From Pseudomonas capsici (lineage in GTDB: Bacteria; Pseudomonadota; Gammaproteobacteria; Pseudomonadales; Pseudomonadaceae), in contig NZ_JAFGZD010000004.1 of NCBI RefSeq assembly GCF_017165765.1, positions 248,001 through 312,000 of the forward strand: a DNA stretch of 64,000 nucleotides, given 5' to 3'. Both the position numbers and the translations under genes were made by a program. A model generated the notes under the pieces. It searched no databases. It was given only the letters and a program-made list of their open reading frames with translations, and was not told the origin of the DNA. Positions 17,286 through 28,412 of this stretch are shown in pieces (position 1 is the first letter of the stretch; each line of letters opens with the position of its first letter).

Positions 17286-18701
17286 ATGCGCATGCGCGCG
17301 CTGGTTACTGTAGTGGGCCTGCTGGTGATGGCCATGGCCGTCGAAGCGCTGGCCGCTACCCAAGTACGAAGTGTCCGCTTATGGCGTGCACCGGATAACA
17401 CCCGGCTGGTTTTCGATCTGTCCGGGCCTGTCCAGCACAGTGTTTTCACGCTTACATCGCCTGATCGCCTGGTCATCGATATCAATGGCGCGACCCTCGC
17501 CGGGCCCCTGAACGTGGCAACGGCCAATACGCCGATCACCAGCATGCGTTCGGCCCAGCGTACTCCAACGGACCTGCGGGTGGTCATCGACCTGAAGAAG
17601 GTGGTCACGCCCAAGAGCTTCACCCTGGCGCCCAACCAGCAGTACGGCAACCGTCTGGTGGTGGACCTGTTCGACAATCCCGCCGACGCCAATCCGGCCC
17701 CGACCATCCCGGACAACGTGGCCAATACGGCCCCCGCCGTTCCTGTGAGCCCGGCCAAGCCCGAAATCAAGCTGACCCCCGTCCCCAATGGCAAGCGCGA
17801 TATCGTGGTCGTGATCGATGCCGGTCATGGCGGCGAAGACCCCGGTGCTTCCGGCGGCAGAGGGCAGCAGGAGAAACATGTGGTGCTGTCCATCGCCAAG
17901 GAGCTGCAGCGTCAGATCAATGGTGAAAAGGGCTATCGTGCCGAGCTGACGCGCACCGGCGACTATTTCATTCCGCTGCGCAAGCGTACGGAAATCGCTC
18001 GTGCCAAGGGCGCAGACCTCTTCGTTTCGATTCACGCCGACGCCGCACCTTCAAAGGCAGCCTTTGGTGCCTCGGTGTTTGCCTTGTCCGACAAGGGCGC
18101 CACTTCCGAAACCGCACGCTGGCTGGCGGACAGTGAAAACCGTTCCGACCTGATCGGTGGTGCCGGTGCGGTCAGCCTGGATGACAAGGACCGGATGCTG
18201 GCGGGTGTGCTGCTGGACCTGTCCATGACGGCTTCGCTGTCGTCGAGCCTGAACGTCGGGCAGAAGGTCTTGAGCAATATCGGGCGGGTGACGTCCCTGC
18301 ACAAGTCCCGTGTCGAGCAGGCCGGGTTCATGGTGTTGAAGTCTCCAGACATCCCGTCGATCCTGGTGGAAACCGGCTTCATTTCCAACGCCAACGAAGC
18401 CAACAAGCTCACCACGGCCGCTCACCAGCAGGCGCTGGCGCGCTCGATCAACTCGGGCGTCAAACAGTTCTTCCAGCAGAACCCGCCTCAAGGTACTTAC
18501 ATCGCCTGGCTGAGGGATAACGGCAAGCTGGCGCAGGGGCCGCGTACCCATGTGGTGCGCTCCGGGGAAACCCTGGCGATGGTGGCTGCCCGTTATGACA
18601 TGAGCGTGGCGACCTTGCGCAATGCCAACAACCTGAAGACCGATGCCTTGCGCATCGGCCAGGACCTGAACATCCCGAGCACGGAGGTCGCAGCGCAATA
18701 A
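17286..18701 (+). CDS. amiB: N-acetylmuramoyl-L-alanine amidase with AMIN and LysM domains
   Basis: Periplasmic zinc amidase that cuts septal peptidoglycan for daughter-cell separation. I start it at ATG 17286, five bases after GGGGTTAGG; ATGs at 17274 and 17292 are alternatives. Signal peptide ends near AAT (about residue 25). Then AMIN domain (about 28-120), a Pro-rich linker, Amidase_3 domain with zinc residues H181 ([10 protein letters not shown]), E196, a His near 250 (VSIHADA) and a catalytic Glu near 362 (LVETGFISN), and a C-terminal LysM ([16 protein letters not shown]). 471 residues. Its TAA overlaps the mutL ATG by one base. Confidence 0.95.
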   Translation: MRMRALVTVVGLLVMAMAVEALAATQVRSVRLWRAPDNTRLVFDLSGPVQHSVFTLTSPDRLVIDINGATLAGPLNVATANTPITSMRSAQRTPTDLRVVIDLKKVVTPKSFTLAPNQQYGNRLVVDLFDNPADANPAPTIPDNVANTAPAVPVSPAKPEIKLTPVPNGKRDIVVVIDAGHGGEDPGASGGRGQQEKHVVLSIAKELQRQINGEKGYRAELTRTGDYFIPLRKRTEIARAKGADLFVSIHADAAPSKAAFGASVFALSDKGATSETARWLADSENRSDLIGGAGAVSLDDKDRMLAGVLLDLSMTASLSSSLNVGQKVLSNIGRVTSLHKSRVEQAGFMVLKSPDIPSILVETGFISNANEANKLTTAAHQQALARSINSGVKQFFQQNPPQGTYIAWLRDNGKLAQGPRTHVVRSGETLAMVAARYDMSVATLRNANNLKTDALRIGQDLNIPSTEVAAQ

Positions 18702-20650
18702 TGAGTGACCTTCTTCTCGACGGCGAGCAGGCCGATACCGCGAACGGGGCCTTGAATGCGGCCCGGATCGAGCTGCTCAGCCCGCGACTGGCCAACCAGA
18801 TCGCTGCAGGCGAAGTGGTCGAGCGCCCGGCTTCGGTCATCAAGGAACTGCTGGAAAACAGCCTGGATTCCGGTGCCCGGCGCATTGATGTCGATGTCGA
18901 GCAGGCCGGTATCAAACTGTTGAAAGTCCGTGATGATGGCAGTGGCATTTCTGCCGATGACCTGCCTCTTGCACTGGCGCGACATGCCACCAGCAAGATT
19001 CGCGAGCTGGAAGACCTCGAGCGGGTCATGAGCCTGGGGTTCCGGGGAGAGGCACTGGCGTCGATCAGTTCCGTGGCGCGCCTGACCCTGACTTCCCGCA
19101 CCCGCGATGCCGACAAGGCCTGGCAGGTCGAAACCGAAGGCCGCGACATGGCGCCGCGTGTGCAGCCTGCTGCGCATCCGGTCGGTACTTCGGTCGAAGT
19201 GCGGGATCTGTTTTTCAATACGCCGGCGCGTCGCAAGTTCCTCAAGGCCGAAAAGACCGAATTCGATCACTTGCAGGAAGTCATCAAGCGCATGGCGCTG
19301 GCGCGTTTCGATGTCGCTTTCCACCTTCGCCACAATGGCAAGACGGTGCTCAGCCTGCACGAAGCCCATGACGATACTGCGCGAGCGCGTCGTGTCGGGG
19401 CGGTCTGCGGGTCGGGCTTCCTGGAGCAGGCGCTGCCGATAGAAATCGAGCGCAATGGCCTGCATCTGTGGGGTTGGGTCGGCTTGCCGACGTTCTCGCG
19501 CAGCCAGGCGGATCTTCAGTATTTCTTCGTCAATGGCCGTGCAGTGCGCGACAAGCTGGTGGCCCACGCGGTCCGTCAGGCGTATCGCGACGTGCTGTTC
19601 AATGGCCGGCACCCGACGTTCGTGCTGTTTTTCGAGCTGGATCCGGCTGCCGTGGACGTCAACGTTCACCCGACCAAGCATGAAGTGCGCTTCCGTGACG
19701 GGCGCATGGTGCATGATTTCCTGTACGGCACCCTGCATCGTGCTCTGGGGGATGTGCGCCCCGACGATCAGTTGACCAGCGCGCCGATACCCGTGGTCGA
19801 GCGTCCCAGCGGTCCGCAGGCCGGAGAGTTCGGGCCGCAGGGCGAAATGCGTCTGGCGAACAATGTGCTGGAGCAGCCTCAGGGCGAGCCTTATGCACGA
19901 CCTGCGTCCGGTGGTTCGGGTGGTTCGGGCAGTGGCTATCAGTATCAGTACACGCCACGTCCGGCTTCCGCACTGCCCGTGGCCGAAGCGCAAAGTGCCT
20001 ATCGCGAGTTTTTTGCGCCGTTGCCCGAAGCTGCACCGGCTTCGCTGCCCGAGTCCCGGAGCGACATTCCGCCATTGGGTTACGCGCTGGCGCAGCTCAA
20101 GGGTATTTATATCCTGTCCGAAAACGCCCACGGGCTGGTGCTGGTGGATATGCATGCCGCTCACGAGCGCATCATGTATGAGCGCCTGAAAATCGCCATG
20201 GCCAGTGAAGGTCTGAGCGGGCAGCCGTTGCTGGTGCCCGAGTCGCTGGCGGTGAGTCAGCGCGAGGCCGATTGTGCCGAAGAGCATGTCGCGACCTTCC
20301 AGCGACTGGGCTTCGAGTTGCAACGCCTTGGCCCGGAAACCCTGGCCATCCGGCAGATTCCGGCCCTGCTCAAGCAGGCCGAGGCGAACCGTCTGGTCAG
20401 CGATGTGCTGGCCGATCTGATGGAATATGGCACCAGCGACCGGGTACAGGCGCATATCAACGAACTGCTGGGCACCATGGCGTGTCATGGCGCGGTTCGG
20501 GCCAATCGCCGTCTGGCCATCCCGGAAATGAATGCCTTGCTGCGCGATATGGAAAACACCGAGCGCAGCGGCCAATGCAACCATGGTCGACCCACCTGGA
20601 CCCAGATGGGGCTGGACGACCTGGACAAATTATTCCTGCGCGGTCGTTGA
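18701..20650 (+). CDS. mutL: DNA mismatch repair protein MutL
   Basis: Links MutS mismatch recognition to strand incision. The 649-residue protein has the GHKL ATPase N-terminus ([39 protein letters not shown]), a Gly/Ser-rich linker near 400-420, and a C-terminal dimerisation domain with an endonuclease metal motif D483[11 protein letters not shown], plus [10 protein letters not shown] and CNHGRP. Presence of this motif suits the MutH-lacking pseudomonads, where MutL nicks DNA itself; the second motif residue is Met rather than the consensus Gln. The N-terminus is about 20 residues longer than I would expect before [10 protein letters not shown]. Coupled to amiB and miaA. Confidence 0.96.
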   Translation: MSDLLLDGEQADTANGALNAARIELLSPRLANQIAAGEVVERPASVIKELLENSLDSGARRIDVDVEQAGIKLLKVRDDGSGISADDLPLALARHATSKIRELEDLERVMSLGFRGEALASISSVARLTLTSRTRDADKAWQVETEGRDMAPRVQPAAHPVGTSVEVRDLFFNTPARRKFLKAEKTEFDHLQEVIKRMALARFDVAFHLRHNGKTVLSLHEAHDDTARARRVGAVCGSGFLEQALPIEIERNGLHLWGWVGLPTFSRSQADLQYFFVNGRAVRDKLVAHAVRQAYRDVLFNGRHPTFVLFFELDPAAVDVNVHPTKHEVRFRDGRMVHDFLYGTLHRALGDVRPDDQLTSAPIPVVERPSGPQAGEFGPQGEMRLANNVLEQPQGEPYARPASGGSGGSGSGYQYQYTPRPASALPVAEAQSAYREFFAPLPEAAPASLPESRSDIPPLGYALAQLKGIYILSENAHGLVLVDMHAAHERIMYERLKIAMASEGLSGQPLLVPESLAVSQREADCAEEHVATFQRLGFELQRLGPETLAIRQIPALLKQAEANRLVSDVLADLMEYGTSDRVQAHINELLGTMACHGAVRANRRLAIPEMNALLRDMENTERSGQCNHGRPTWTQMGLDDLDKLFLRGR

Positions 20651-21622
20651 ATGAATGCTTTGCCTCCGGCCATCTTTCTCATGGGGCCAACTGCCGCCGG
20701 CAAGACCGATCTTGCCATCGAGCTGACCAAAGTCCTGCCCTGCGAGCTGATCAGCGTCGATTCGGCGCTGGTCTATCGCGGCATGGATATCGGTACGGCC
20801 AAGCCTTCCCGGGAGCAACTGGCCGAATTTCCCCACCGTCTGATCGATATTCTCGATCCGTCCGAAAGCTACAGTGCCTCCGATTTTCGCACTGACGCAC
20901 TGGCCGCCATGGCCGAAATTACCGCGCGGGGAAATATTCCTTTGCTGGTGGGCGGCACTATGTTGTATTTCAAGGCTCTATTGGACGGGCTTGCCGATAT
21001 GCCTGCCGCCGATGCCCGGGTTCGAGCCGAGCTTGAAGCCCAGGCAAAGGCCCATGGCTGGCAGGCGCTGCATGATCAGTTGGCCGCCGTGGACCCGGTG
21101 TCTGCGGCACGTATCCACCCCAACGATCCGCAGCGTCTGATCAGGGCTCTGGAGGTATATCGGGTCAGCGGGATGAGCATGACGGCGCATCGCGAGCAAC
21201 AATCTGAGCAAACTGCTCAAGCCACAGCGTCCGGGCGTCAGCAATTGCCCTATACTGTTGCCAGTCTCGCGATAGCTCCGGCTGATCGCAAGGTGTTACA
21301 TGACCGCATCGCGCTACGCTTTTTGCAAATGCTGGATCAGGGGTTTCTGGACGAAGTACTGGCTTTGCGCTCAAGAGGAGACCTGCATTCAGGGTTGCCA
21401 TCGATAAGAGCTGTCGGTTATCGCCAGGTCTGGGATCACCTGGATGGGAAGCTGACACGGGAAGAAATGCAGGAACGGGGCATCATTGCCACGCGCCAGC
21501 TGGCTAAAAGGCAGTTCACCTGGTTACGCAGTTGGGAGAATTTGCACTGGTTGGACAGCCTGGCACGCGACAATCTGCCACGCACCTTGAAATACCTGGG
21601 ATCGGCCTCCATATTGGGCTGA
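20651..21622 (+). CDS. miaA: tRNA dimethylallyltransferase
   Basis: Adds the isopentenyl group to A37 of UNN-decoding tRNAs. The 323-residue protein begins immediately after the mutL stop. P-loop GPTAAGKT at 12-19, followed by [17 protein letters not shown], the substrate-binding block, and the late [12 protein letters not shown] motif. Length is normal. hfq follows after 91 bp. Confidence 0.96.
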   Translation: MNALPPAIFLMGPTAAGKTDLAIELTKVLPCELISVDSALVYRGMDIGTAKPSREQLAEFPHRLIDILDPSESYSASDFRTDALAAMAEITARGNIPLLVGGTMLYFKALLDGLADMPAADARVRAELEAQAKAHGWQALHDQLAAVDPVSAARIHPNDPQRLIRALEVYRVSGMSMTAHREQQSEQTAQATASGRQQLPYTVASLAIAPADRKVLHDRIALRFLQMLDQGFLDEVLALRSRGDLHSGLPSIRAVGYRQVWDHLDGKLTREEMQERGIIATRQLAKRQFTWLRSWENLHWLDSLARDNLPRTLKYLGSASILG

Positions 21623-21713
21623 GTCCTTGCAATTGCCGTCTATCCTTGGGGGGTGGTCGGTCAAGCCAATTGAATTCGTTTTATTATTATTGATCCTTAA
21701 AGGAGTGCGGCAC

Positions 21714-21974
21714 ATGTCAAAAGGGCATTCGCTACAAGACCCTTACCTGAATACCTTACGTAAAGAGAAGGTCGGGGTTTCGATCTATCTGGTTAACGGC
21801 ATCAAGCTGCAAGGCACCATCGAGTCTTTTGACCAGTTCGTCATCCTGCTGAAAAACACTGTCAGCCAGATGGTCTACAAGCACGCAATCTCCACAGTTG
21901 TTCCTGTCCGTCCGATTCGCCTGCCTAGCGCTACCGATTCCGATTCTGGTGACGCTGAGCCAGGTAACGCCTGA
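21714..21974 (+). CDS. hfq: RNA chaperone Hfq
   Basis: Sm-like hexameric RNA chaperone that pairs small RNAs with mRNAs and, with Crc, mediates catabolite repression in pseudomonads. Start ATG 21714 follows AAAGGAG at 21699-21705; the resulting 86-residue protein opens [18 protein letters not shown]. Sm1 and Sm2 blocks are clear ([30 protein letters not shown]). The short acidic tail is typical. Followed 12 bp later by hflX. Confidence 0.98.
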   Translation: MSKGHSLQDPYLNTLRKEKVGVSIYLVNGIKLQGTIESFDQFVILLKNTVSQMVYKHAISTVVPVRPIRLPSATDSDSGDAEPGNA

Positions 21975-21986
21975 TAGGAGTCTGCC

Positions 21987-23288
21987 TTGTTCTTTGAGCG
22001 CCACAGTGGTGGTGAGCGGGCAATTCTCGTTCACCTGGATGGTCAGGACCCTGAGGCGCGCGAAGATCCGCAGGAGTTTCAGGAGCTGGCCGTATCGGCT
22101 GGTGCCGATACCGTCGCGTTTATCAACGTGCCGCGTCATCGGCCATCGGCCAAATACCTGATCGGTACAGGCAAGGTCGAAGAGCTTCGCGACCAGGTCA
22201 AGGCCGAGCAGGTCGATCTGGTCATTTTCAATCACACCCTTTCGCCCAGCCAGGAACGTAACCTCGAGCGTGCATTCGAGTGTCGCGTGCTGGACCGCAC
22301 CGGTCTGATTCTGGACATCTTCGCGCAACGTGCGCGCACTCACGAAGGCAAGCTGCAGGTCGAACTGGCCCAGCTTGAGCATATGAGTACCCGTCTTGTT
22401 CGTGGCTGGACTCACCTTGAGCGTCAGAAAGGTGGTATCGGTCTGCGTGGGCCGGGTGAAACCCAGCTGGAAACGGACCGTCGCCTGCTTCGGGTTCGCC
22501 TGCGGCAGATCAAGGCGCGCTTGGAAAAGGTACGCAGTCAGCGCGATCAGGCCCGCAGAGGGCGCAAGCGTGCCGACATCCCTTCGGTTTCACTGGTGGG
22601 TTATACCAACGCCGGCAAATCGACGCTGTTCAATGCGGTAACGGATTCCGAAGTGTTCGCGGCCGACCAGTTGTTCGCGACCCTCGATCCGACCCTGCGT
22701 CGTCTGGAACTCGACGACCTCGGGCCGATCGTTCTGGCCGATACCGTGGGTTTCATCCGTCACCTGCCGCACAAGCTGGTCGAGGCTTTCCGGGCGACGC
22801 TCGAAGAGTCGAGCAACTCGGACCTGCTGCTGCATGTCATCGATTCCCATGAGCCTGACCGCATGTCGCAGATCGAACAGGTCATGGCGGTGCTGGGAGA
22901 GATCGGCGCCGAGGGCTTGCCGATACTTGAGGTGTATAACAAACTCGATTTGCTGGAAGGCGTGGACCCTCAGATACAGCGCGATGCCGATGGCAAGCCG
23001 CAGCGTGTCTGGTTGTCTGCGCGTGACGGTCGAGGGTTGGATCTGCTCAAGCAGGCTGTGGCCGAGTTGCTGGGTGACGATTTGTTTGTCGGCACCTTGC
23101 GTTTGCCTCAGCGTTTTGCTCGACTGCGCGCACAGTTTTTTGAGTTGGGCGCGGTGCAGAGCGAAAACCATGACGAAGAAGGTGCCAGCCTGTTGGCAGT
23201 TCGTCTGCCGCGAGTCGAATTCAATCGCCTGGTGAGTCGCGAAGGACTGCAGCCACTGGAGTTCATTGAGCAACACACTTTGCAATAA
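21987..23288 (+). CDS. hflX: Ribosome-associated GTPase HflX
   Basis: GTPase (also with helicase-type activity) that splits stalled 70S ribosomes under stress. Start is TTG 21987, six bases after AGGAG; no better ATG lies before the conserved region. The 433-residue protein has the N-terminal HflX domain with GLRGPGETQ (152-160), coiled-coil linker, and G domain with G1 GYTNAGKST (205-213), G3 DTVGF and G4 NKLD. In operon with hfq; a 96-bp gap with a small hairpin (23294-23315) separates it from hflK. Confidence 0.96.
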   Translation: MFFERHSGGERAILVHLDGQDPEAREDPQEFQELAVSAGADTVAFINVPRHRPSAKYLIGTGKVEELRDQVKAEQVDLVIFNHTLSPSQERNLERAFECRVLDRTGLILDIFAQRARTHEGKLQVELAQLEHMSTRLVRGWTHLERQKGGIGLRGPGETQLETDRRLLRVRLRQIKARLEKVRSQRDQARRGRKRADIPSVSLVGYTNAGKSTLFNAVTDSEVFAADQLFATLDPTLRRLELDDLGPIVLADTVGFIRHLPHKLVEAFRATLEESSNSDLLLHVIDSHEPDRMSQIEQVMAVLGEIGAEGLPILEVYNKLDLLEGVDPQIQRDADGKPQRVWLSARDGRGLDLLKQAVAELLGDDLFVGTLRLPQRFARLRAQFFELGAVQSENHDEEGASLLAVRLPRVEFNRLVSREGLQPLEFIEQHTLQ

Positions 23289-23384
23289 AAGCGCGGTAAA
23301 GCCATTGTACGGCTTTAACGGGCATTCTGTAGCATTGGTTGGCGCGCCGTGGGCGCGTCTTTGCTTTATCAGATGGAGAGCGCT

Positions 23385-24563
23385 ATGGCTTGGAATGAGC
23401 CGGGTGGCAACTCGAATAATCAAGATCCCTGGGGTGGAAAACGCCGTGGCGGCGACCGCAAGGGACCACCTGATCTCGACGAGGCCTTCCGTAAGCTGCA
23501 GGAAAGCCTGAATGGGTTGTTCGGCGGCGGTAAGAAACGCAGCGGTGACGGTAATGGCAGTGGTTCGGGTGGCGGCGGTGGCTTCGGCCTGCTGGGCATC
23601 GGCCTTGTCGTGCTTTTCGCTTTCTGGCTTTACAACGCCGTCTACGTCGTTGATGAGCAGGAGCAGGCTGTCGTTCTGCGTTTCGGCCAATACTACGAAA
23701 CCGTAGGTTCGGGTCTGAATATCTATTTCCCGCCGTTCGATCGCAAGTACATGGAAAACGTGACTCGCGAACGTGCCTACAGCAAGCAGGGTCAGATGCT
23801 GACCGAAGACGAAAACATCGTCGAAGTGCCGCTGACCGTGCAGTACAAGATCAGCAACCTGCAGGATTTCGTGCTGAACGTCGATCAGCCTGAAATCAGC
23901 CTGCAGCACGCGACCGAAAGTGCGCTGCGCCATGTCGTGGGTTCCACGGCGATGGATCAGGTGCTGACCGAAGGTCGTGAGTTGATGGCCAGCGAAATCA
24001 AGGAGCGTCTGCAACGCTTCCTCGATACCTATCGCACCGGTATCACCATTACTCAGGTGAACGTACAGAGCGCTGCTGCGCCGCGTGAAGTGCAGGAAGC
24101 CTTCGATGACGTGATCCGTGCCCGTGAAGACGAGCAGCGTGCCCGCAACCAGGCCGAGAGTTACGCCAATGGTGTGATTCCGGAAGCCCGTGGTCAGGCC
24201 CAGCGCATCATCGAAGACGCCAACGGCTATCGCGATGAAGTGGTTTCCCGCGCCAAGGGTGAGGCTGATCGCTTTACCAAACTGGTGGCCGAATACCGCA
24301 AGGCTCCTGAAGTTACCCGCCAGCGTCTGTATCTGGACACCATGCAGGAAGTCTTCAGCAACACCAGCAAGGTTCTCGTGACCGGCGACAAGGGTCAGAA
24401 CAATCTGCTTTACCTGCCGCTCGACAAGATGATCGAAAGCAGTCGTGGCGGCAGCACCGGAAATACTTCGGGTTCCGGTAGTCCATCCGCGACTGGAACG
24501 GATGTCGGCACGCGAGCGCCCGATACCCCGCAGCGCGATGTACGTACCAGGGAGAGTCGCTGA
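23385..24563 (+). CDS. hflK: FtsH protease modulator HflK
   Basis: Inner-membrane SPFH/prohibitin protein that with HflC forms a cage around FtsH. Start ATG 23385 follows a GGAG; a GTG 12 codons earlier is less likely. The 392-residue protein has a Gly/Asn/Lys-rich cytosolic N-terminus (about 1-68), one membrane helix (about 69-90), SPFH domain (about 95-290) and a Ser/Gly-rich C-terminal tail ending in TPQRDVRTRESR. Its TGA overlaps the hflC ATG (TGATG). Confidence 0.96.
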   Translation: MAWNEPGGNSNNQDPWGGKRRGGDRKGPPDLDEAFRKLQESLNGLFGGGKKRSGDGNGSGSGGGGGFGLLGIGLVVLFAFWLYNAVYVVDEQEQAVVLRFGQYYETVGSGLNIYFPPFDRKYMENVTRERAYSKQGQMLTEDENIVEVPLTVQYKISNLQDFVLNVDQPEISLQHATESALRHVVGSTAMDQVLTEGRELMASEIKERLQRFLDTYRTGITITQVNVQSAAAPREVQEAFDDVIRAREDEQRARNQAESYANGVIPEARGQAQRIIEDANGYRDEVVSRAKGEADRFTKLVAEYRKAPEVTRQRLYLDTMQEVFSNTSKVLVTGDKGQNNLLYLPLDKMIESSRGGSTGNTSGSGSPSATGTDVGTRAPDTPQRDVRTRESR

Positions 24564-25432
24564 TGAGCAATAAATCGCTGATCACCCTTATTGTTGGCGT
24601 GGTGCTGGCAATCGTTGCCTGGAACAGCCTCTATATCGTGTCCCAGACCGAACGTGCGGTTCTGCTGCAATTCGGTCGTGTGGTGAAGGCCGATGTGCCG
24701 CCGGGTCTTCATGTGAAGGTTCCCTACATGAACCAGGTGCGCAAGTTCGATGGCCGTCTGCTGACGCTCGATGCGCCTACCCAGCGTTTCCTGACGCTGG
24801 AAAAGAAAGCGGTCATGGTCGATGCCTACGCCAAGTGGCGCGTGAAGGATGCGGAGCGTTTCTATACCGCGACTTCCGGCCTCAAGCAGATTGCCGACGA
24901 GCGCCTGTCGCGTCGTCTGGAGTCCGGCCTGCGCGACCAGTTCGGCAAGCGCACCCTGCACGAAGTCGTGTCGGGTGAGCGTGACGCACTGATGGCTGAC
25001 ATCACCGGCTCCCTGAACCGCATGGCCGAGAAAGAGCTGGGTATCGAAGTGATCGATGTCCGGGTCAAGGCCATCGACCTGCCCAAGGAAGTCAACCGCA
25101 GCGTCTTCGAGCGCATGAGCACCGAGCGTGAGCGTGAAGCGCGTGAGCATCGTGCCAAGGGTAACGAACTGGCTGAAGGTATTCGTGCCGACGCCGATCG
25201 TCAGCGCCGTGTGCTGCTGGCTGAAGCCTATCGCGAGTCGGAAGAGACACGCGGTGACGGCGATGCCCAGGCTGCTGCGATCTACTCCAAGGCTTATGGT
25301 CAGGACCAGGAGTTCTACGCGTTCTATCGTAGCCTGCGTGCCTACCGCGAAAGCTTCACGAACAAGAGTGACGTGATGGTGCTTGATCCGGGCAGCGAGT
25401 TCTTCCGCTTCCTGGAAAAAGCCAAGCCGTAA
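24563..25432 (+). CDS. hflC: FtsH protease modulator HflC
   Basis: Partner of HflK in the membrane cage that limits FtsH proteolysis. The 289-residue protein has one N-terminal helix (about 5-24), then an SPFH domain (TERAVLLQFGRVV at about 28-40; IEVIDVRVKAIDLP) and a coiled coil around 190-250. Starts one base inside the hflK stop, so strongly coupled. Two hairpins follow. Confidence 0.96.
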   Translation: MSNKSLITLIVGVVLAIVAWNSLYIVSQTERAVLLQFGRVVKADVPPGLHVKVPYMNQVRKFDGRLLTLDAPTQRFLTLEKKAVMVDAYAKWRVKDAERFYTATSGLKQIADERLSRRLESGLRDQFGKRTLHEVVSGERDALMADITGSLNRMAEKELGIEVIDVRVKAIDLPKEVNRSVFERMSTEREREAREHRAKGNELAEGIRADADRQRRVLLAEAYRESEETRGDGDAQAAAIYSKAYGQDQEFYAFYRSLRAYRESFTNKSDVMVLDPGSEFFRFLEKAKP

Positions 25433-25440
25433 TTCATCAA

Positions 25441-25469
25441 CCCGCCGGGCGGCAAAACCGCCCGGTGGG
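25441..25469. other. GC-rich stem-loop directly after hflC
   Basis: Eight perfect GC pairs (25445-25452 with 25458-25465), extendable to 12, around AAAAC-type loop sequence, starting 9 bp after the hflC stop. There is no T tail, so it may protect the 3' end or assist the following terminator instead of stopping transcription itself. Confidence 0.6.
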
Positions 25470-25503
25470 GTGATCGTACGGTAAAACGTGTGTATGATGC
25501 GGC

Positions 25504-25528
25504 AGCCGGGAAATTCCCGGCTTTTTTG
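25504..25528 (+). terminator. Terminator of the hfq-hflX-hflKC end
   Basis: GCCGGG (25505-25510) pairs with CCCGGC (25516-25521), followed by six T's. It separates hflC from the hisZ-purA unit. The 176 bp from here to hisZ contain no gene that I can support. Confidence 0.8.
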
Positions 25529-25704
25529 CGTCTGCACGATTGATTGGCCGCAGCCAACCCGGCGGGCGGCAAGATTTTTCGAGGAGAGTGGTCTGCAAGG
25601 CCTGTCTCGGGCGTTTGTCGTGCCCGTAATACGGGGTGATCACTCTCTGCTTCACTCAAGGCTTGCCTTATGGCTGGCCACCCGGATCATAGGGGAATGG
25701 CGTA

Positions 25705-26892
25705 ATGGCAACGGTTGACCGCTGGCTGCTACCAGATGGCATCGAAGAAGTACTGCCACCAGAAGCGGCGCGTATCGAAGTAGCGCGTCGTCAGGTGTTG
25801 GATCTGTTCCAGAGCTGGGGCTATGAGTTCGTCGTCACCCCGCATATCGAATATCTGGAGTCCCTGCTCACCGGAGCCGGCTCCGATCTGGATCTGCGCA
25901 CCTTCAAGGTGATCGATCCGCAGTCGGGACGGCAGATGGGCTTTCGGGCCGATATCACGCCACAGGTGGCGCGTATCGATGCGCATACCCTCAAGCGTGA
26001 AGGGCCAAGCCGTCTTTGCTATGCGGGCAGTGTCCTGCATGCCCAGCCCCGTGCCTTGTCATCCTCGCGCAGCCCGATTCAACTGGGCGCCGAGTTGTAT
26101 GGCGACGCAAGCCCGAGCAGCGATGTCGAAGTCATCAGTCTGATGCTGGCGATGCTGCAGCTGGCCGATGTGCCCGATGTTCACATGGACCTGGGGCATG
26201 TCGGGATCTACCGTGGTCTGGCACGTGCTGCCGGTCTGTCGGGCGAGGTCGAGCAGCAACTGTTCGATGCCCTGCAGCGCAAGGCTATCGATGAAGTGAT
26301 TGCCCTGACGGCCGATCTGCCGCAAGAGCTGGCCGCGATGCTGCGCGCTCTGGTCGATCTGTGTGGCGGTCGTGAGGTTCTGGCTGCTGCGCGCGAGCGT
26401 CTGGCGAATGCGCCTGCGCCCGTGCTGGCTGCGCTGGACGATCTGCTGAGCATCGCCGATCGTCTGTCTGCACGCTTCCCGCAGTTGCCTCTGTATTTCG
26501 ATCTCGGTGAACTACGCGGTTACCACTACCATACGGGTGTGGTCTTTGCGGTGTTCGTACCGGGCGTAGGTCAATCGATTGCCCAGGGCGGTCGTTATGA
26601 TGATATCGGTGCCGACTTCGGTCGCGCCCGTCCGGCAACCGGTTTCTCCACGGACCTGAAAACCCTGGTGACACTGGGTCGTGCGGAAATCGAACTGCCA
26701 TCGGGTGGTATATGGATGCCGGACAGTACGGATGCAGCGCTCTGGCAGCAGGTTTGCCAGTTGCGTAGCGAAGGGCAGCGTGTGGTTCAGGCTTTGCCTG
26801 GGCAGCAGGTGAGTGCAGCGCGTGAAGCCGATTGCGATCGGCAATTGATTCAGCATGGCGAGCGTTGGCAGGTAATGCCGCTGGCTTCTTGA
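25705..26892 (+). CDS. hisZ: ATP phosphoribosyltransferase regulatory subunit
   Basis: HisRS-like protein without aminoacylation activity; it activates the short form of HisG in the first step of histidine synthesis. The 395-residue protein shows class II synthetase-like motifs ([38 protein letters not shown]) but lacks a C-terminal anticodon-binding domain, distinguishing it from HisS. Translation start ATG 25705 follows AGGGGAATG. purA begins 54 bp after the stop, an arrangement conserved in pseudomonads. Confidence 0.94.
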   Translation: MATVDRWLLPDGIEEVLPPEAARIEVARRQVLDLFQSWGYEFVVTPHIEYLESLLTGAGSDLDLRTFKVIDPQSGRQMGFRADITPQVARIDAHTLKREGPSRLCYAGSVLHAQPRALSSSRSPIQLGAELYGDASPSSDVEVISLMLAMLQLADVPDVHMDLGHVGIYRGLARAAGLSGEVEQQLFDALQRKAIDEVIALTADLPQELAAMLRALVDLCGGREVLAAARERLANAPAPVLAALDDLLSIADRLSARFPQLPLYFDLGELRGYHYHTGVVFAVFVPGVGQSIAQGGRYDDIGADFGRARPATGFSTDLKTLVTLGRAEIELPSGGIWMPDSTDAALWQQVCQLRSEGQRVVQALPGQQVSAAREADCDRQLIQHGERWQVMPLAS

Positions 26893-26931
26893 GTATTCCT
26901 GCCGGCCGCCGCCGGCACCAAGTTTGCGTGA

Positions 26932-28239
<1,308 letters not shown>

Positions 28240-28260
28240 TCGGGCTCGTTGAGCTGTTTG

Positions 28261-28290
28261 AAAAGGGCCGCATCTTGCGGCCCTTTTTTG
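28261..28290 (+). terminator. Terminator after purA
   Basis: Twelve-base-pair stem (28261-28272 with 28276-28287), three-base loop, six T's. Twenty-one bases past the stop codon. Confidence 0.9.
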
Positions 28291-28412
28291 TTTCTGGCTG
28301 TTTGGTATCCGGGCACTGGATTGTGCTTGCCGAACGGCACGGCGCTTGCTACATAGAAGCGTCAGAAAAGGTGCCATTGTTTTAATGTCACCCATGGTGG
28401 AGGGATTCTCCC

